Source: Caldifarciminota bacterium | GTDB lineage: Bacteria > Hydrothermota > Tepidihabitantia > B3-TA06 | Length of the DNA stretch: 9,379 bases | Direction of reading: 5' to 3' | Assembly: GCA_014729665.1 (NCBI GenBank) | Contig: WJJO01000022.1 | Location: forward strand, 1 to 9,379 | Part shown: one piece after another, positions 1 to 7,810 of the stretch | Position numbering within the stretch: the stretch's first letter is position 1 | Layout of the letters: each line of letters begins with the position of its first letter | The notes under the pieces: generated by a model | Databases searched by the model: none | What the model was told of the DNA's origin: nothing | The model's input: the letters and a program-made list of their open reading frames with translations, nothing else | Position numbers and translations under genes: made by a program

Positions 1-605
1 AGACTCTTCTCCGATCTTACCGGGAACGGATCCTCTTCGGTGATGCTTGCGGAGGCGGCTATCCTGAGCGCTGAAAGAAGAAGTTTCTGTGAAGATGCAT
101 ACCAGAAGTACTCCCCTGCAAACGCAGTCGCGGAACCGTCCGGAAAAACCGAGTAAGGGATGCCCTGAAAATCACCCTGCCTGCCCTTGGCAAGTATTGC
201 CCTGAAGAAAGTCCTTACGTTCCAGCGGGGCTGACTTATTAAAAGTTTCCTGTCGCTGGTGTAGTTTGCTATCAGGAATCTTGAGCCGATAATATCCCAG
301 AATCTCCCGTTTGTACGCTCGTTAATATTTCGAACCTGGGGAAGATTATCGAAGTCCTCATCTATATCAAGCTTGCGGACAAGCCTTTTAAGTCTGGAAC
401 TTTTGTAGAGTTTAGCCGCGGCGTCGAGGTCGGAGAAGACTACATAGGAAACAACACCCTCGGGCAGTAGTTCCTCGAGCGCCCCTACCTCGCGTTTCAA
501 CTCGGGTGGAGTTCCTAAAAACCCGTAAGCTACGCTTACGCCTGCGATTAGCACACCAAAGGCAATGCCCAGTCCGATAAGGAGCTTTTTTATCCGTTTC
601 TTCAC
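1..605 (-). CDS. Membrane-anchored protein, DUF3352-like, C-terminus beyond window
   Basis: An open frame of 201 codons runs from a GTG at 605 to the left window edge without a stop, so only the N-terminal part is seen. Residues 2-7 are basic (KKRIKK) and residues 8-30 form one hydrophobic segment, so the protein is probably anchored in the inner membrane with the rest in the periplasm. After it come LPEGVVSYVVFSDLDAAAKL (about 47-66) and AFAGEYFWYASSQKLLLSAL (161-180). These look to me like the 'LP..v..yv.v.dl' opening and 'yl..aS....l' repeats of DUF3352-type proteins. I recognise this by eye only, and the function is unknown. The GTG start is supported by AGGAGG at 610-615 and by a GTGA overlap with the stop of the upstream peptidase gene, which points to translational coupling. 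E. coli YfaA (DUF2138) is also an anchored protein in a macroglobulin operon, so a distant relation is possible. Confidence 0.75.
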   Translation of the reverse strand, partial: MKKRIKKLLIGLGIAFGVLIAGVSVAYGFLGTPPELKREVGALEELLPEGVVSYVVFSDLDAAAKLYKSSRLKRLVRKLDIDEDFDNLPQVRNINERTNGRFWDIIGSRFLIANYTSDRKLLISQPRWNVRTFFRAILAKGRQGDFQGIPYSVFPDGSATAFAGEYFWYASSQKLLLSALRIAASASITEEDPFPVRSEKS

Positions 606-1213
606 AATTCCTCCTCTACGATGAGAGTAATGAGACTATCACGTCCCAGTTCATTTATTTTCTTGCTCGTTAATGCGGCCGCGGCAAGATAACCGATCCG
701 CAGACTGCTGGTGTCGCTCGACAAGAGCAACTCCTCAATCTCTTCTATACTGTCAGGTAGATGCTTTTCACCTCCGAGTGTCCGTACCTGACCCGAGCAC
801 AAAACCGCCAGACCCTCGTTGAGCCATAAGGGGACGTTGTACGGTTCGAGTGCGAGGTGAACACACTCGTGTATTACTACCTGTTCTGCAACCCCGCGCA
901 TCTCGAGAACCGAAAGGGGCTGGGTCACGATCTCACCTTCTAGGAGTGCCGCTCCCTGCCACACAGAACAACCGGTCCATGCGGCAAAATCCCCGCTCGA
1001 AGGCGCTACCCGCACCCGTAACACACCCACACTCCCTGTCCTCACCCCAATTCTATCCATAAAGAAATGCTCTATTGCATCCTCCGTATCTTCGAGCAAC
1101 TCTGACCAGCGGTCGATCTCAGCATGATTCACCTGGTTGTCCGGTGTTACTATCTCCCACTGCCCGACCTGCAGGACAACTCCAAGGAGTAATGGGAGTA
1201 ACCTCACTGCCAT
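602..1213 (-). CDS. Secreted peptidase MA-like (gluzincin) metallopeptidase
   Basis: A 203-residue protein with a zinc-peptidase signature: H115-E-C-V-H119 followed 14 residues later by E133 in the context PLWLNEGLAV. HExxH plus NEG(L/I)A is the hallmark of the peptidase MA-like (aminopeptidase N-type gluzincin) family. H115 and H119 should bind zinc with E133, and E116 should be the catalytic base. Residues 5-15 are hydrophobic (LLPLLLGVVLQ), giving a short, weak signal peptide, so export is likely but not proven. The C-terminal helices (IGYLAAAALTSKKINELG) fit the helical tail usual in this family. At 203 residues it is a bare catalytic domain. The ATG at 1213 overlaps the end of the SpoIID-like gene by 10 bp and has AAAGG at 1219-1223, 5 nt away. 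An in-frame GTG at 1207, which would make a GTGA overlap, is a possible alternative start. The substrate is unknown; the context suggests envelope proteins or protease-macroglobulin complexes. Confidence 0.8.
   Translation of the reverse strand: MAVRLLPLLLGVVLQVGQWEIVTPDNQVNHAEIDRWSELLEDTEDAIEHFFMDRIGVRTGSVGVLRVRVAPSSGDFAAWTGCSVWQGAALLEGEIVTQPLSVLEMRGVAEQVVIHECVHLALEPYNVPLWLNEGLAVLCSGQVRTLGGEKHLPDSIEEIEELLLSSDTSSLRIGYLAAAALTSKKINELGRDSLITLIVEEEL
610..615 (-). promoter_or_regulatory. Ribosome binding site of the DUF3352-like gene
   Basis: A perfect AGGAGG on the minus strand lies 4 nt before the GTG at 605, inside the last codons of the peptidase gene. It decides the non-ATG start of the next gene. 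Confidence 0.75.
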
Positions 1214-2232
1214 ATGATGACCTTTGTACCAGGGTAGTAATGCGCGAGAATTTCACGGAAGTCTTTCCCCTCGTCAGCCATGCCCTTGGCCCCCCATTGG
1301 GACAGCCCGACCCCGTGCCCCAGACCGAAGCCTGAAAAAACGTAAGCGCCTGCATCGCGTTCCACCTCGAACCACGAGCTCTTAACGGTATTCCATCCAA
1401 GCGCCTGACAAACCTGCATCCTGAACTCCCATCCCCCCATAAGTATACCCTCCTCGCCGACCTTCAGCGCAATGAGTTTTACCCTTTCGTCTGATGAGCG
1501 CTCGATAACCCTCACGTCTCCGATATCACAAAAGCCCAGTGACCTCGCGAGGTCCGAAGCAGATACTACATATGTCCAACTGTGGTGAGGTGATTGGCTT
1601 GAGTAAGGGTCGGCGACCGAAATCAGGTAGTCGTGGTTTACGTCCGGCCAGATGTTCGAGATATTGGCGGTTCTTCCGCCCGATGTGGAGTGGTAGTATA
1701 CCTCGCATGGCTGACCCTTAAATAAAAGGTGGAGTCCTTCGGTTTCATCGACGGCCTTCCGGGATGAGGGGGTCGCACTCTCGAGGCCCTTGTAGGACTG
1801 GCAGTGGGTGAGGTCGCAGAAATCCCAGGATTTATCTTCGTGTCTGTGGGCGGTCTCAACAAAAGTCCTTGCAAGTACAGCCTGCGCCTTGAGCGCCTCG
1901 AGGCCTGCACCCGGGACCATCTCGGCCCCGACCACGGACGCAAGGTAGTCGGCTAACTCGACCTCGTTTACGCATAAGAGTTCACCGTTGGCCGCCTTGA
2001 CCTCGAGCCTGCCGTCATAACCCCTCGATGCGCCGTTCCAGCTGATCTCGAATCCGTCCCCTGATGATTTATATTCACTGGATTCCCTGTCGTTGACCGT
2101 AAGTGTACTCCCGAGTGCGGAAAGGACATCTCTCCTTTCGCAGCAGACGACTGAAGCATCCGTCAAGTGCTGGGATGACAGGATGTTAACGCTCAAGCAA
2201 ACGAGTAAGGGCAGGAGTTTAATCACAGGCAT
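1204..2232 (-). CDS. SpoIID/LytB-domain protein (peptidoglycan lytic enzyme or amidase enhancer)
   Basis: A 342-residue exported protein of the SpoIID/LytB family. SpoIID is a lytic transglycosylase acting on denuded glycan strands; LytB-type members enhance amidases. Visible hallmarks (numbering from the start used here): GAEMVPGAGLEALKAQAVLA at about 102-121, which holds the expected catalytic Glu104; the CDLTHCQSYKG segment at 139-149, whose Cys pair resembles a zinc-binding pair I recall from clostridial SpoIID; STSGGRTA at 183-190; and GLGHGVGLSQWGAKGMA at 303-319. Residues 1-20 form a signal peptide without a clear lipobox. The start at 2232 is chosen because GGAG at 2239-2242 lies 6 nt upstream. 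An ATG at 2244 is in frame but lacks that spacing. The gene overlaps the transpeptidase gene by 14 bp and the peptidase gene by 10 bp. There is no other sign of sporulation here, so a role in vegetative wall turnover or repair is more likely. Confidence 0.92.
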   Translation of the reverse strand: MPVIKLLPLLVCLSVNILSSQHLTDASVVCCERRDVLSALGSTLTVNDRESSEYKSSGDGFEISWNGASRGYDGRLEVKAANGELLCVNEVELADYLASVVGAEMVPGAGLEALKAQAVLARTFVETAHRHEDKSWDFCDLTHCQSYKGLESATPSSRKAVDETEGLHLLFKGQPCEVYYHSTSGGRTANISNIWPDVNHDYLISVADPYSSQSPHHSWTYVVSASDLARSLGFCDIGDVRVIERSSDERVKLIALKVGEEGILMGGWEFRMQVCQALGWNTVKSSWFEVERDAGAYVFSGFGLGHGVGLSQWGAKGMADEGKDFREILAHYYPGTKVIIWQ

Positions 2233-3157
2233 GTTCTTCTCCATAATACGCTGCGATAATCCTGCCCGCTATTTTCGCCGCATCCTTGCCCTCGCCCCGC
2301 TCAAGGAACACCACGATGCAGATATCGGGATTCTCGTAAGGTGCGAATCCCGCGAACCATCCGTGTGTAACCCAGTCGCCGAGTACGGTAGACGTACCCG
2401 TCTTGCCTGCAACCTCGACGAATGAGAGTTCGGCACCCTTCCCGGTTCCCTTCCTGACCGCCTGCCTTAAGAGCGGGCGGATTCGATGAAGGGCTTTCTC
2501 CGAGGGAAATGATGAAAGCACTACGGCAGGTCCTGCCTCAAGTCGGGGTCTGAGCAGTTGTCCGGTGGCAAAACCCGAGATCATAGACAGCGCTGCAACC
2601 GGCGTAAGCTGTACTGCAGAACCCTGGCCTATCGCGAATGAGAGTTTTGCAGAATCGGTCGAGGGGGTAAGGATTGTGCTTTCGACCTCGCCGGGAAGGC
2701 CTACGCCTACACGCTCACAAAGGTTGAGTTCGTGGTAGACGGAGGCTAACTGCTCACAGGAAAGATTGCGAGCCAGGTTCTGGAAGTAAAGGTTGCACGA
2801 TTCCATAAGAGCGGCATCGAAGTCGACCTTACCGTGCCCGTCCCTTACCGAGCACAAGAGAGTGTCTGAGTTTATAACTTGACGGCCGCTGCAGAAAAAA
2901 TCGGCCGGAAGCCCTATACCCTCATCGATTGCCGCAGTAGCGGTCATAATCTTGGCTAAAGAACCCGGAGGAAACCGTTGTGTAAATAAGATTTGTGGGT
3001 TGGTTGCCGCGATTAATCTGCCCGAGGCAAGTTCCATCACAGCTACGGCACCATCCTCGCCGATGATATCGGCACATCTTTCCTCAAACGTACGGGCAGA
3101 GACAAGGGACGCAGCCGCGATCACCCCGGCCAGTACTAAGGAGGTAACCTGCTTCAC
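2219..3157 (-). CDS. Minimal penicillin-binding protein, transpeptidase domain only
   Basis: A 312-residue periplasmic D,D-transpeptidase that would cross-link peptidoglycan stem peptides. All three penicillin-binding motifs are present and correctly spaced: S66-L-A-K69 in PPGSLAKI (acylated Ser66), S120-C-N122 in ESCNLYF, and K252-T-G254 in AGKTGTS. A Cys-rich stretch with a GHG (CSGRQ...LLCSVRDGHG, about 89-109) is of the type seen in class B enzymes. Residues 1-21 are a signal sequence ending in VSA, with cleavage likely after Ala21. There is no glycosyltransferase domain (PBP1C has one) and no class B pedestal domain, so the protein is unusually short. GTG at 3157 directly abuts the macroglobulin stop codon (TAG-GTG), with GGAG at 3167-3170, which suggests tight coupling. 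Eight cysteines suit an oxidising periplasm. Beta-lactamase or beta-lactam sensor is less likely, given the KTGTS context and PBP-like linker sequences. Confidence 0.9.
   Translation of the reverse strand: MKQVTSLVLAGVIAAASLVSARTFEERCADIIGEDGAVAVMELASGRLIAATNPQILFTQRFPPGSLAKIMTATAAIDEGIGLPADFFCSGRQVINSDTLLCSVRDGHGKVDFDAALMESCNLYFQNLARNLSCEQLASVYHELNLCERVGVGLPGEVESTILTPSTDSAKLSFAIGQGSAVQLTPVAALSMISGFATGQLLRPRLEAGPAVVLSSFPSEKALHRIRPLLRQAVRKGTGKGAELSFVEVAGKTGTSTVLGDWVTHGWFAGFAPYENPDICIVVFLERGEGKDAAKIAGRIIAAYYGEEHACD
2239..2242 (-). promoter_or_regulatory. Ribosome binding site of the SpoIID-like gene
   Basis: GGAG on the minus strand lies 6 nt before the ATG at 2232. It favours that start over the in-frame ATG at 2244. 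Confidence 0.6.
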
Positions 3158-6100
3158 CTAGCGCTGCTCCATCTCTACGACGGTTATCTCCTGGTTTGCC
3201 GAGTGCCCGCGCTTGTCAGGATAGTACATGAGCGACACCTCGGCGGGCATTATCTGGAACCTTCCAGGGACCTCAGGCATTATAACGTAACTCATCTCAC
3301 GCCTGTTCCATAAGTAGCTCATAAAGAACGCTACGTGATCGTCGTGTATCTCCCGGCCCGAGTACATGTAGCCCCAGTCCTCGTAGTCGTAGTAGCCCCA
3401 CCAGTAGCGCTCGTCCCGGATGCGGTAGCGGTCGCGGTGCTTGGCCACCTCGAAGCCGGCGGGCAGGGGATCTGTGAGCATTACGTACTCGTAATCATCG
3501 TCGGCGTCGACCGTCAGCTTGACGAATATCGGGTCTCCTACCTGAACAGGACCGGAGAGTTCCACCTTCTCGTACTCCAGTTCGCCGTATCGGGAGACCC
3601 GCGGGATCAGCCTGTAGTACTGCCTTGAAACCCTCAGTTCGTTGCCGCCTGCAGGGATATCTTCCTCCTTCGAGAAGAAGGTAACGACCATGCTCGCGAA
3701 CAGGTTACCCTTGCCCTTCTTGGATAAGGTGAGTTCGTTCTCTCCGACCTTTATCCCCCTGACGTCGACCGCTAAAGGCCGGCTGAAAGATGACAGGTTG
3801 TCCGAATCGATGGAGTAGGAGGCGATGGAGGAACCGTTGAGCAGGAGGGTAAGTTCCATATCGGGTGCCGCATCGCTGGTGCCCTTAAGGAACTCGGCAA
3901 GGGCCATAAGCGCCAGGGCCGAATCCTTGGTAGACTTCCAGTGGTTTCCCCTGCGCTCGCGCAGGAGCCAGTAGACAATCTTTGGAACCATGTCATCGTC
4001 GGGTGCGATTGCCAGGAACGCCCGCAGTGCCGTGGCCGTGACCTCGACCGCGTCGTCCCACCAGTACTCGACAGCCCTTGTACGCCCTGTCCAGGAGACC
4101 ATGCCGCCGTCCTTCATGGCCTGTGTCTTGAGCCTTGCGATGGCCGCACGGGCCTTTGCATCGGCGCCTATACTGTGGTATGTCAGGGCGACGAGTGCGG
4201 TCGTATATGCGTCACCGCCTTCTTCCTCGCATCTTGCAAGCTGGTCTGTAATAAGCTTCTTGCGGTCCTTTGCGGTATCGGCGGTAACCATCGAAAGGAC
4301 GTAGGTCATGTAGCTGCGTTCGGTTACGTTAAGTTCACGCTCTCTAAGATAGCTTTCCAGAGCGCGTGCGCCGCGCTTGATTGCGGTCTGATTCACCTCG
4401 TAGCCGAGTTCTGTGGCGTAGGTGAGGCCGTGAACGACGTATGCTGTCATGAAGTTCATGCTCTCGTCGTGCGTCCACCAGCCCCAGCCTCCGTCCGCGT
4501 GCTGGTAGCCGTAAAGCTTGGCTAACCCTTTGGTAATCATCTTGGGCAGCTCGGCAGCCAGGGCGGAGTCGCCCTTGGCAGGATCTTGTATGATCTCGGC
4601 AACTATGAGGTCGGGGAAGAAACTGGACATAGTCTGCTCAGTGCACCCGTACGGGTATCCTGCAAGGTATGAGAGCCCAGCAAAAAGGGCCGAGCCCAGT
4701 GTCGGGGTAACGGTGAGTTCTGCCGAGATTGTTCTCATCTGCGCCTCAGGCGGAAGCTCGAACTTTTTCTTAACTTGTTCGTCGTCCCTTGGCATGAAGG
4801 ATGCGACGACAAGGTTCCTGCGTATCCCGTAAGGATTGGCAGGGATCGTAAGCTTCATCGCATCGGAGTACTCGTCACCAACAGCCTTTGCAGTCAAGGT
4901 TACGTCTCCGGGTCCGGTGCAAACCACAGGCCAGTCTATCCTGAACGTACCGCCCGGACGGATGGTTGCGGTATGATCCCTGTTATCGAGGATCTCGATC
5001 CCCGTAACCTCGAAGCTCAAATCTACCTTCTGCGGGCTTCGTGTATAGTTGTGGACGATGGTAGGTATTACCAGGCTGTCGCGCTCTGTAACGAATCGGG
5101 GCGGGGCTATCCTGACCAACAGGTCCTTGGTGACAAGGGATTTTGAGCGGCCCTCGCCGGCCTTTGTATCCATGCTCAACGCCCTGCAGGTTGCGCGCCA
5201 GGTTGTCAGGTTATCCGGATAGGTAAAGGAGACCTCTGCGTAGCCGTCGGAGTTCGTACGCACGAATGCGTTCCAGTAGGCCATATCCTTGAATTTTTCC
5301 CTGATTTTAGGCTCCTCCCTGCCCTTGTAGGCGGCAAGGACCACGCTGTCCTTTGCTGCCTCCGATAGCCGGTAGTAGTCTCGCTCGTATCCCCAGAAGG
5401 AGAAGTAGATCGAGGAGGAGGTCGAAACCTGGTTGGAGCGTTCACCCCAGAAGAAGTTCTCCACCGACGGGGCTATATCCGGGGCAAGTGCGTGCAGGGC
5501 CTCGTCGACCACCGCGACCGATACATCCGCCTTCACAGGTCTGCCCTTGACGTCAGTGACTTCTATCTCGAACCTTCCTTCCTCCCCCGGTTCGTAGCGC
5601 TCCTTATCGGGCTTCACCTCGACGGTCAGGAGTTCGTCAGACCGAGACACCTTCATCTCCGCGGTCTCCCGGAAGAAATCCCCGTCATAAAACCCGCACA
5701 CCGAAAGGTAGGCGTTAGGAATGTACTGGTCTTTTACCTTGAATCGTATGAGTGCGGTATTTCCCTTCAGGTTGATGCTCTTGACCTTGTACAGCCTGTC
5801 CGCCTCTACGCAAGCAACAAGGTGAATGCCCTCGTAGGGCGAGATTACCAGGGCCTCCGCGTACTCGCCCGGTTCGTAGGAATCCTTGTCGAACACTATC
5901 TGGAGGTCTCCTGAATCCCACGAGTAGTACCCCCCGCGTCCGGAGACCCAGAAGTAGCGCTCGTCCCGGCTCTGGTTTCCCCTCTCGTCTGAGGCCCTGG
6001 CTACGACGTAGTAGGAGCCTTCATCCTTCGGTTCGTATGCATAGATTGCAGAACCGGTCCTGTCGGTACTCAAGGTACGGGTCGCTACAACTTCGTCCTT

Positions 6101-7768
6101 GCGGTCGTTGTGAATCCAGTAGCGGCGGTGCACCTCGACCTCTACCCTCGAGCTTGCAGGATCGCGGAATATGTCGGTGGTCTCGAGCTTAATCTCGAGC
6201 TCCTCCCCGGGCCCGACCACATAACGTGCCGGTTTAACCCTTACAAGAACGCCTGCCTCGGCAACGAACGCCCCTGCCTCGCCCGACTCCATCCTGCGCG
6301 ACTCGTCGCGAACATCGGCCTCGAATACGTACCTGTAGCTCTCCCCGTTCTCGGGGGTGCGGTAGCTGAACTTGACCTTCCCCTCATCGTCTGTCTTGCC
6401 TGCCAGTTCGTCGACGTACTCCGAGTAATAGTACCAGTAGTAGCGGTACTCCTGCCTGTAGACCTTGAGTGTTACCTCGCCTTCCGAGACAGGTGCTCCG
6501 AAGAAGTAGTCTGCGGAGACCGTTATCTCGACCTCATCCCCCTGCACGTAGGCGGATTTATCGACCTCCACCTCTACCTTGAACTCGGGTTTCCGGTACT
6601 CCTCAACCCTGAATTGAACCGAGTGGTATGTCCCGTCAAGGGTTGCGCTGAGGGTATACCTTCCCAGCCTCGCAGAACCAGGAACGATGAGTGAATCGGA
6701 AAATGCACCCCAGTCGTCTGCTGTAAGGACGGAACGGTAAACCTCGTTGCCCTCCGGATCGGTAACAACTACCTCCACATCCTCGGGCCTGGGATTCCTG
6801 TAAAGACCTTTCTTCAAGCGCCTTGCAATTCCCTTGAAGTATACTGTCTGATCGGGCCTGTAAAGTGCTCGTTCCGTATGGAGGTAGACCTTGGCTGCAC
6901 CGCCTGAAGCCGCATCCTCGTCCTCGTAGTAATAGTAGTACCTGTCCATTATGGCAAAGTCATCCCCGTCCTGGACAAGAACGCGCAGACGGGTAGTGTC
7001 GAACGATGTCGCGTAAAAACCCCTCAGGTTAGTCCAGCCCCCCGCAACCTTGTTCGTATCCGAAAGAACCATCACCCTAGCCAGCCTGCGCGGCTCCCCG
7101 TCATCCAGGTCGGCTGCAAAAACGTAAACCTTCTCGGGATCCTGCTTCGTTATTATCCCCATGTTCGTAACTATGACCGGTGTGTAGGCGACCCTTGTGC
7201 CGTAGTAAGCCTCGACCAGGTATACACCAGGTTCGGTCAGTTCGACGTCGATGGTTTTGTAATGGTGACGAGAGCTGTAGCTGTAATAATCATCTTCCTT
7301 CTTCTTCTCGAACTTCAAACTCCATTCCCTGATTAATGGATAGTCCTTAAGCCTTGGTATGCTTGATGGTCCCAGATGCTCGGGTGTGCGTGTATCGGTA
7401 TCCTTCTCAAGACCGGGCAGGGAGAAGAAGTCACGCATTGCGATTCGACTGTCCTCACTCATCATCTCACGTGAAAGATACCTGGTGTTGCGTCTGGAAC
7501 GATCGTATATACCCCCGAGCATGTGAAAGAAATTTGCAGGCTTGGCCTTTGCCTGGGGGCGGGGTGAATGAATACTCGACTGTCTCGAGAAGAAATCTAT
7601 CGGATCTTCAATCCTGTAGAGTCTGAGGTAAACTTCGTCTATGTAGGAGACGTCTACCCGGACTTTCGTCTGCTCCCCGGGCTCATAAATCGAAGGTGTT
7701 GAAAGTGAAATCGAAGGATGGGCAAAGAGCCCTCCCGAGATTATACTTGCGAATAAAATCAGCTTCAT
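3158..7768 (-). CDS. Bacterial alpha-2-macroglobulin with thioester motif
   Basis: A 1,536-residue exported protease-trap protein of the alpha-2-macroglobulin family (YfaS/YfhM group). In order: signal peptide (1-16, MKLILFASIISGGLFA, no lipobox); N-terminal macroglobulin-like region; MG2 domain from VYLHTERALYRPDQTVYFKG (about 293-385); bait-region domain (about 620-760, from LQIVFDKDSYEPGEYAEAL to SVAVVDEALHAL); the central A2M domain (about 830-925, YWNAFVRT...TTWRATCRAL); and the helical thioester domain with GYPYGCTEQTMSSF (Cys1042; GCTEQ codons at 4634-4648) and HADGGWGWW (about 1088-1096). A C-terminal macroglobulin-like domain closes the protein. Known family mechanism: cleavage of the bait exposes the Cys-Gln thioester, which couples covalently to the protease. 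The start is set by AGGAGG at 7774-7779, 5 nt before ATG 7768; ATG 7771 is adjacent, and a longer frame back to 7804 would add 12 non-signal residues. Several Tyr-rich stretches are odd (see findings). The gene is followed without a gap by the transpeptidase gene. Confidence 0.95.
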   Translation of the reverse strand: MKLILFASIISGGLFAHPSISLSTPSIYEPGEQTKVRVDVSYIDEVYLRLYRIEDPIDFFSRQSSIHSPRPQAKAKPANFFHMLGGIYDRSRRNTRYLSREMMSEDSRIAMRDFFSLPGLEKDTDTRTPEHLGPSSIPRLKDYPLIREWSLKFEKKKEDDYYSYSSRHHYKTIDVELTEPGVYLVEAYYGTRVAYTPVIVTNMGIITKQDPEKVYVFAADLDDGEPRRLARVMVLSDTNKVAGGWTNLRGFYATSFDTTRLRVLVQDGDDFAIMDRYYYYYEDEDAASGGAAKVYLHTERALYRPDQTVYFKGIARRLKKGLYRNPRPEDVEVVVTDPEGNEVYRSVLTADDWGAFSDSLIVPGSARLGRYTLSATLDGTYHSVQFRVEEYRKPEFKVEVEVDKSAYVQGDEVEITVSADYFFGAPVSEGEVTLKVYRQEYRYYWYYYSEYVDELAGKTDDEGKVKFSYRTPENGESYRYVFEADVRDESRRMESGEAGAFVAEAGVLVRVKPARYVVGPGEELEIKLETTDIFRDPASSRVEVEVHRRYWIHNDRKDEVVATRTLSTDRTGSAIYAYEPKDEGSYYVVARASDERGNQSRDERYFWVSGRGGYYSWDSGDLQIVFDKDSYEPGEYAEALVISPYEGIHLVACVEADRLYKVKSINLKGNTALIRFKVKDQYIPNAYLSVCGFYDGDFFRETAEMKVSRSDELLTVEVKPDKERYEPGEEGRFEIEVTDVKGRPVKADVSVAVVDEALHALAPDIAPSVENFFWGERSNQVSTSSSIYFSFWGYERDYYRLSEAAKDSVVLAAYKGREEPKIREKFKDMAYWNAFVRTNSDGYAEVSFTYPDNLTTWRATCRALSMDTKAGEGRSKSLVTKDLLVRIAPPRFVTERDSLVIPTIVHNYTRSPQKVDLSFEVTGIEILDNRDHTATIRPGGTFRIDWPVVCTGPGDVTLTAKAVGDEYSDAMKLTIPANPYGIRRNLVVASFMPRDDEQVKKKFELPPEAQMRTISAELTVTPTLGSALFAGLSYLAGYPYGCTEQTMSSFFPDLIVAEIIQDPAKGDSALAAELPKMITKGLAKLYGYQHADGGWGWWTHDESMNFMTAYVVHGLTYATELGYEVNQTAIKRGARALESYLRERELNVTERSYMTYVLSMVTADTAKDRKKLITDQLARCEEEGGDAYTTALVALTYHSIGADAKARAAIARLKTQAMKDGGMVSWTGRTRAVEYWWDDAVEVTATALRAFLAIAPDDDMVPKIVYWLLRERRGNHWKSTKDSALALMALAEFLKGTSDAAPDMELTLLLNGSSIASYSIDSDNLSSFSRPLAVDVRGIKVGENELTLSKKGKGNLFASMVVTFFSKEEDIPAGGNELRVSRQYYRLIPRVSRYGELEYEKVELSGPVQVGDPIFVKLTVDADDDYEYVMLTDPLPAGFEVAKHRDRYRIRDERYWWGYYDYEDWGYMYSGREIHDDHVAFFMSYLWNRREMSYVIMPEVPGRFQIMPAEVSLMYYPDKRGHSANQEITVVEMEQR
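4634..4648 (-). other. Codons of the macroglobulin thioester motif GCTEQ
   Basis: These five codons encode Gly-Cys-Thr-Glu-Gln within GYPYGCTEQTMSSF. In thioester-containing macroglobulins the Cys and the Gln three residues later form the internal thioester. The motif is complete, so this copy should be thioester-active, unlike macroglobulin homologues that lost it. Confidence 0.9.
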
Positions 7769-7773
7769 CATAC

Positions 7774-7779
7774 CCTCCT
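7774..7779 (-). promoter_or_regulatory. Ribosome binding site of the macroglobulin gene
   Basis: Perfect AGGAGG, 5 nt from ATG 7768 and only 2 nt from ATG 7771. It fixes the start at one of the tandem ATGs, most likely the second, and rules against ATG 7804. Confidence 0.8.
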
Positions 7780-7810
7780 TTGGGTATTGGTGACATTCAG
7801 TCAAACTCGC

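Noticed and set aside
3941..4525. 194-codon open frame on the plus strand
   Set aside because: Lies wholly antisense to the thioester domain of the macroglobulin, has no recognisable domain and no ribosome site I can see. It is a shadow of the real gene's codon bias.
6110..6694. 194-codon open frame on the plus strand
   Set aside because: Antisense to macroglobulin domains with a Leu/Val/Cys-rich, low-information protein. No start signal or domain; a shadow frame.
7769..7804. Longer macroglobulin N-terminus from ATG 7804
   Set aside because: It would put 12 polar residues (TECHQYPKEG) before a clean signal peptide and would include the AGGAGG site inside the coding region.
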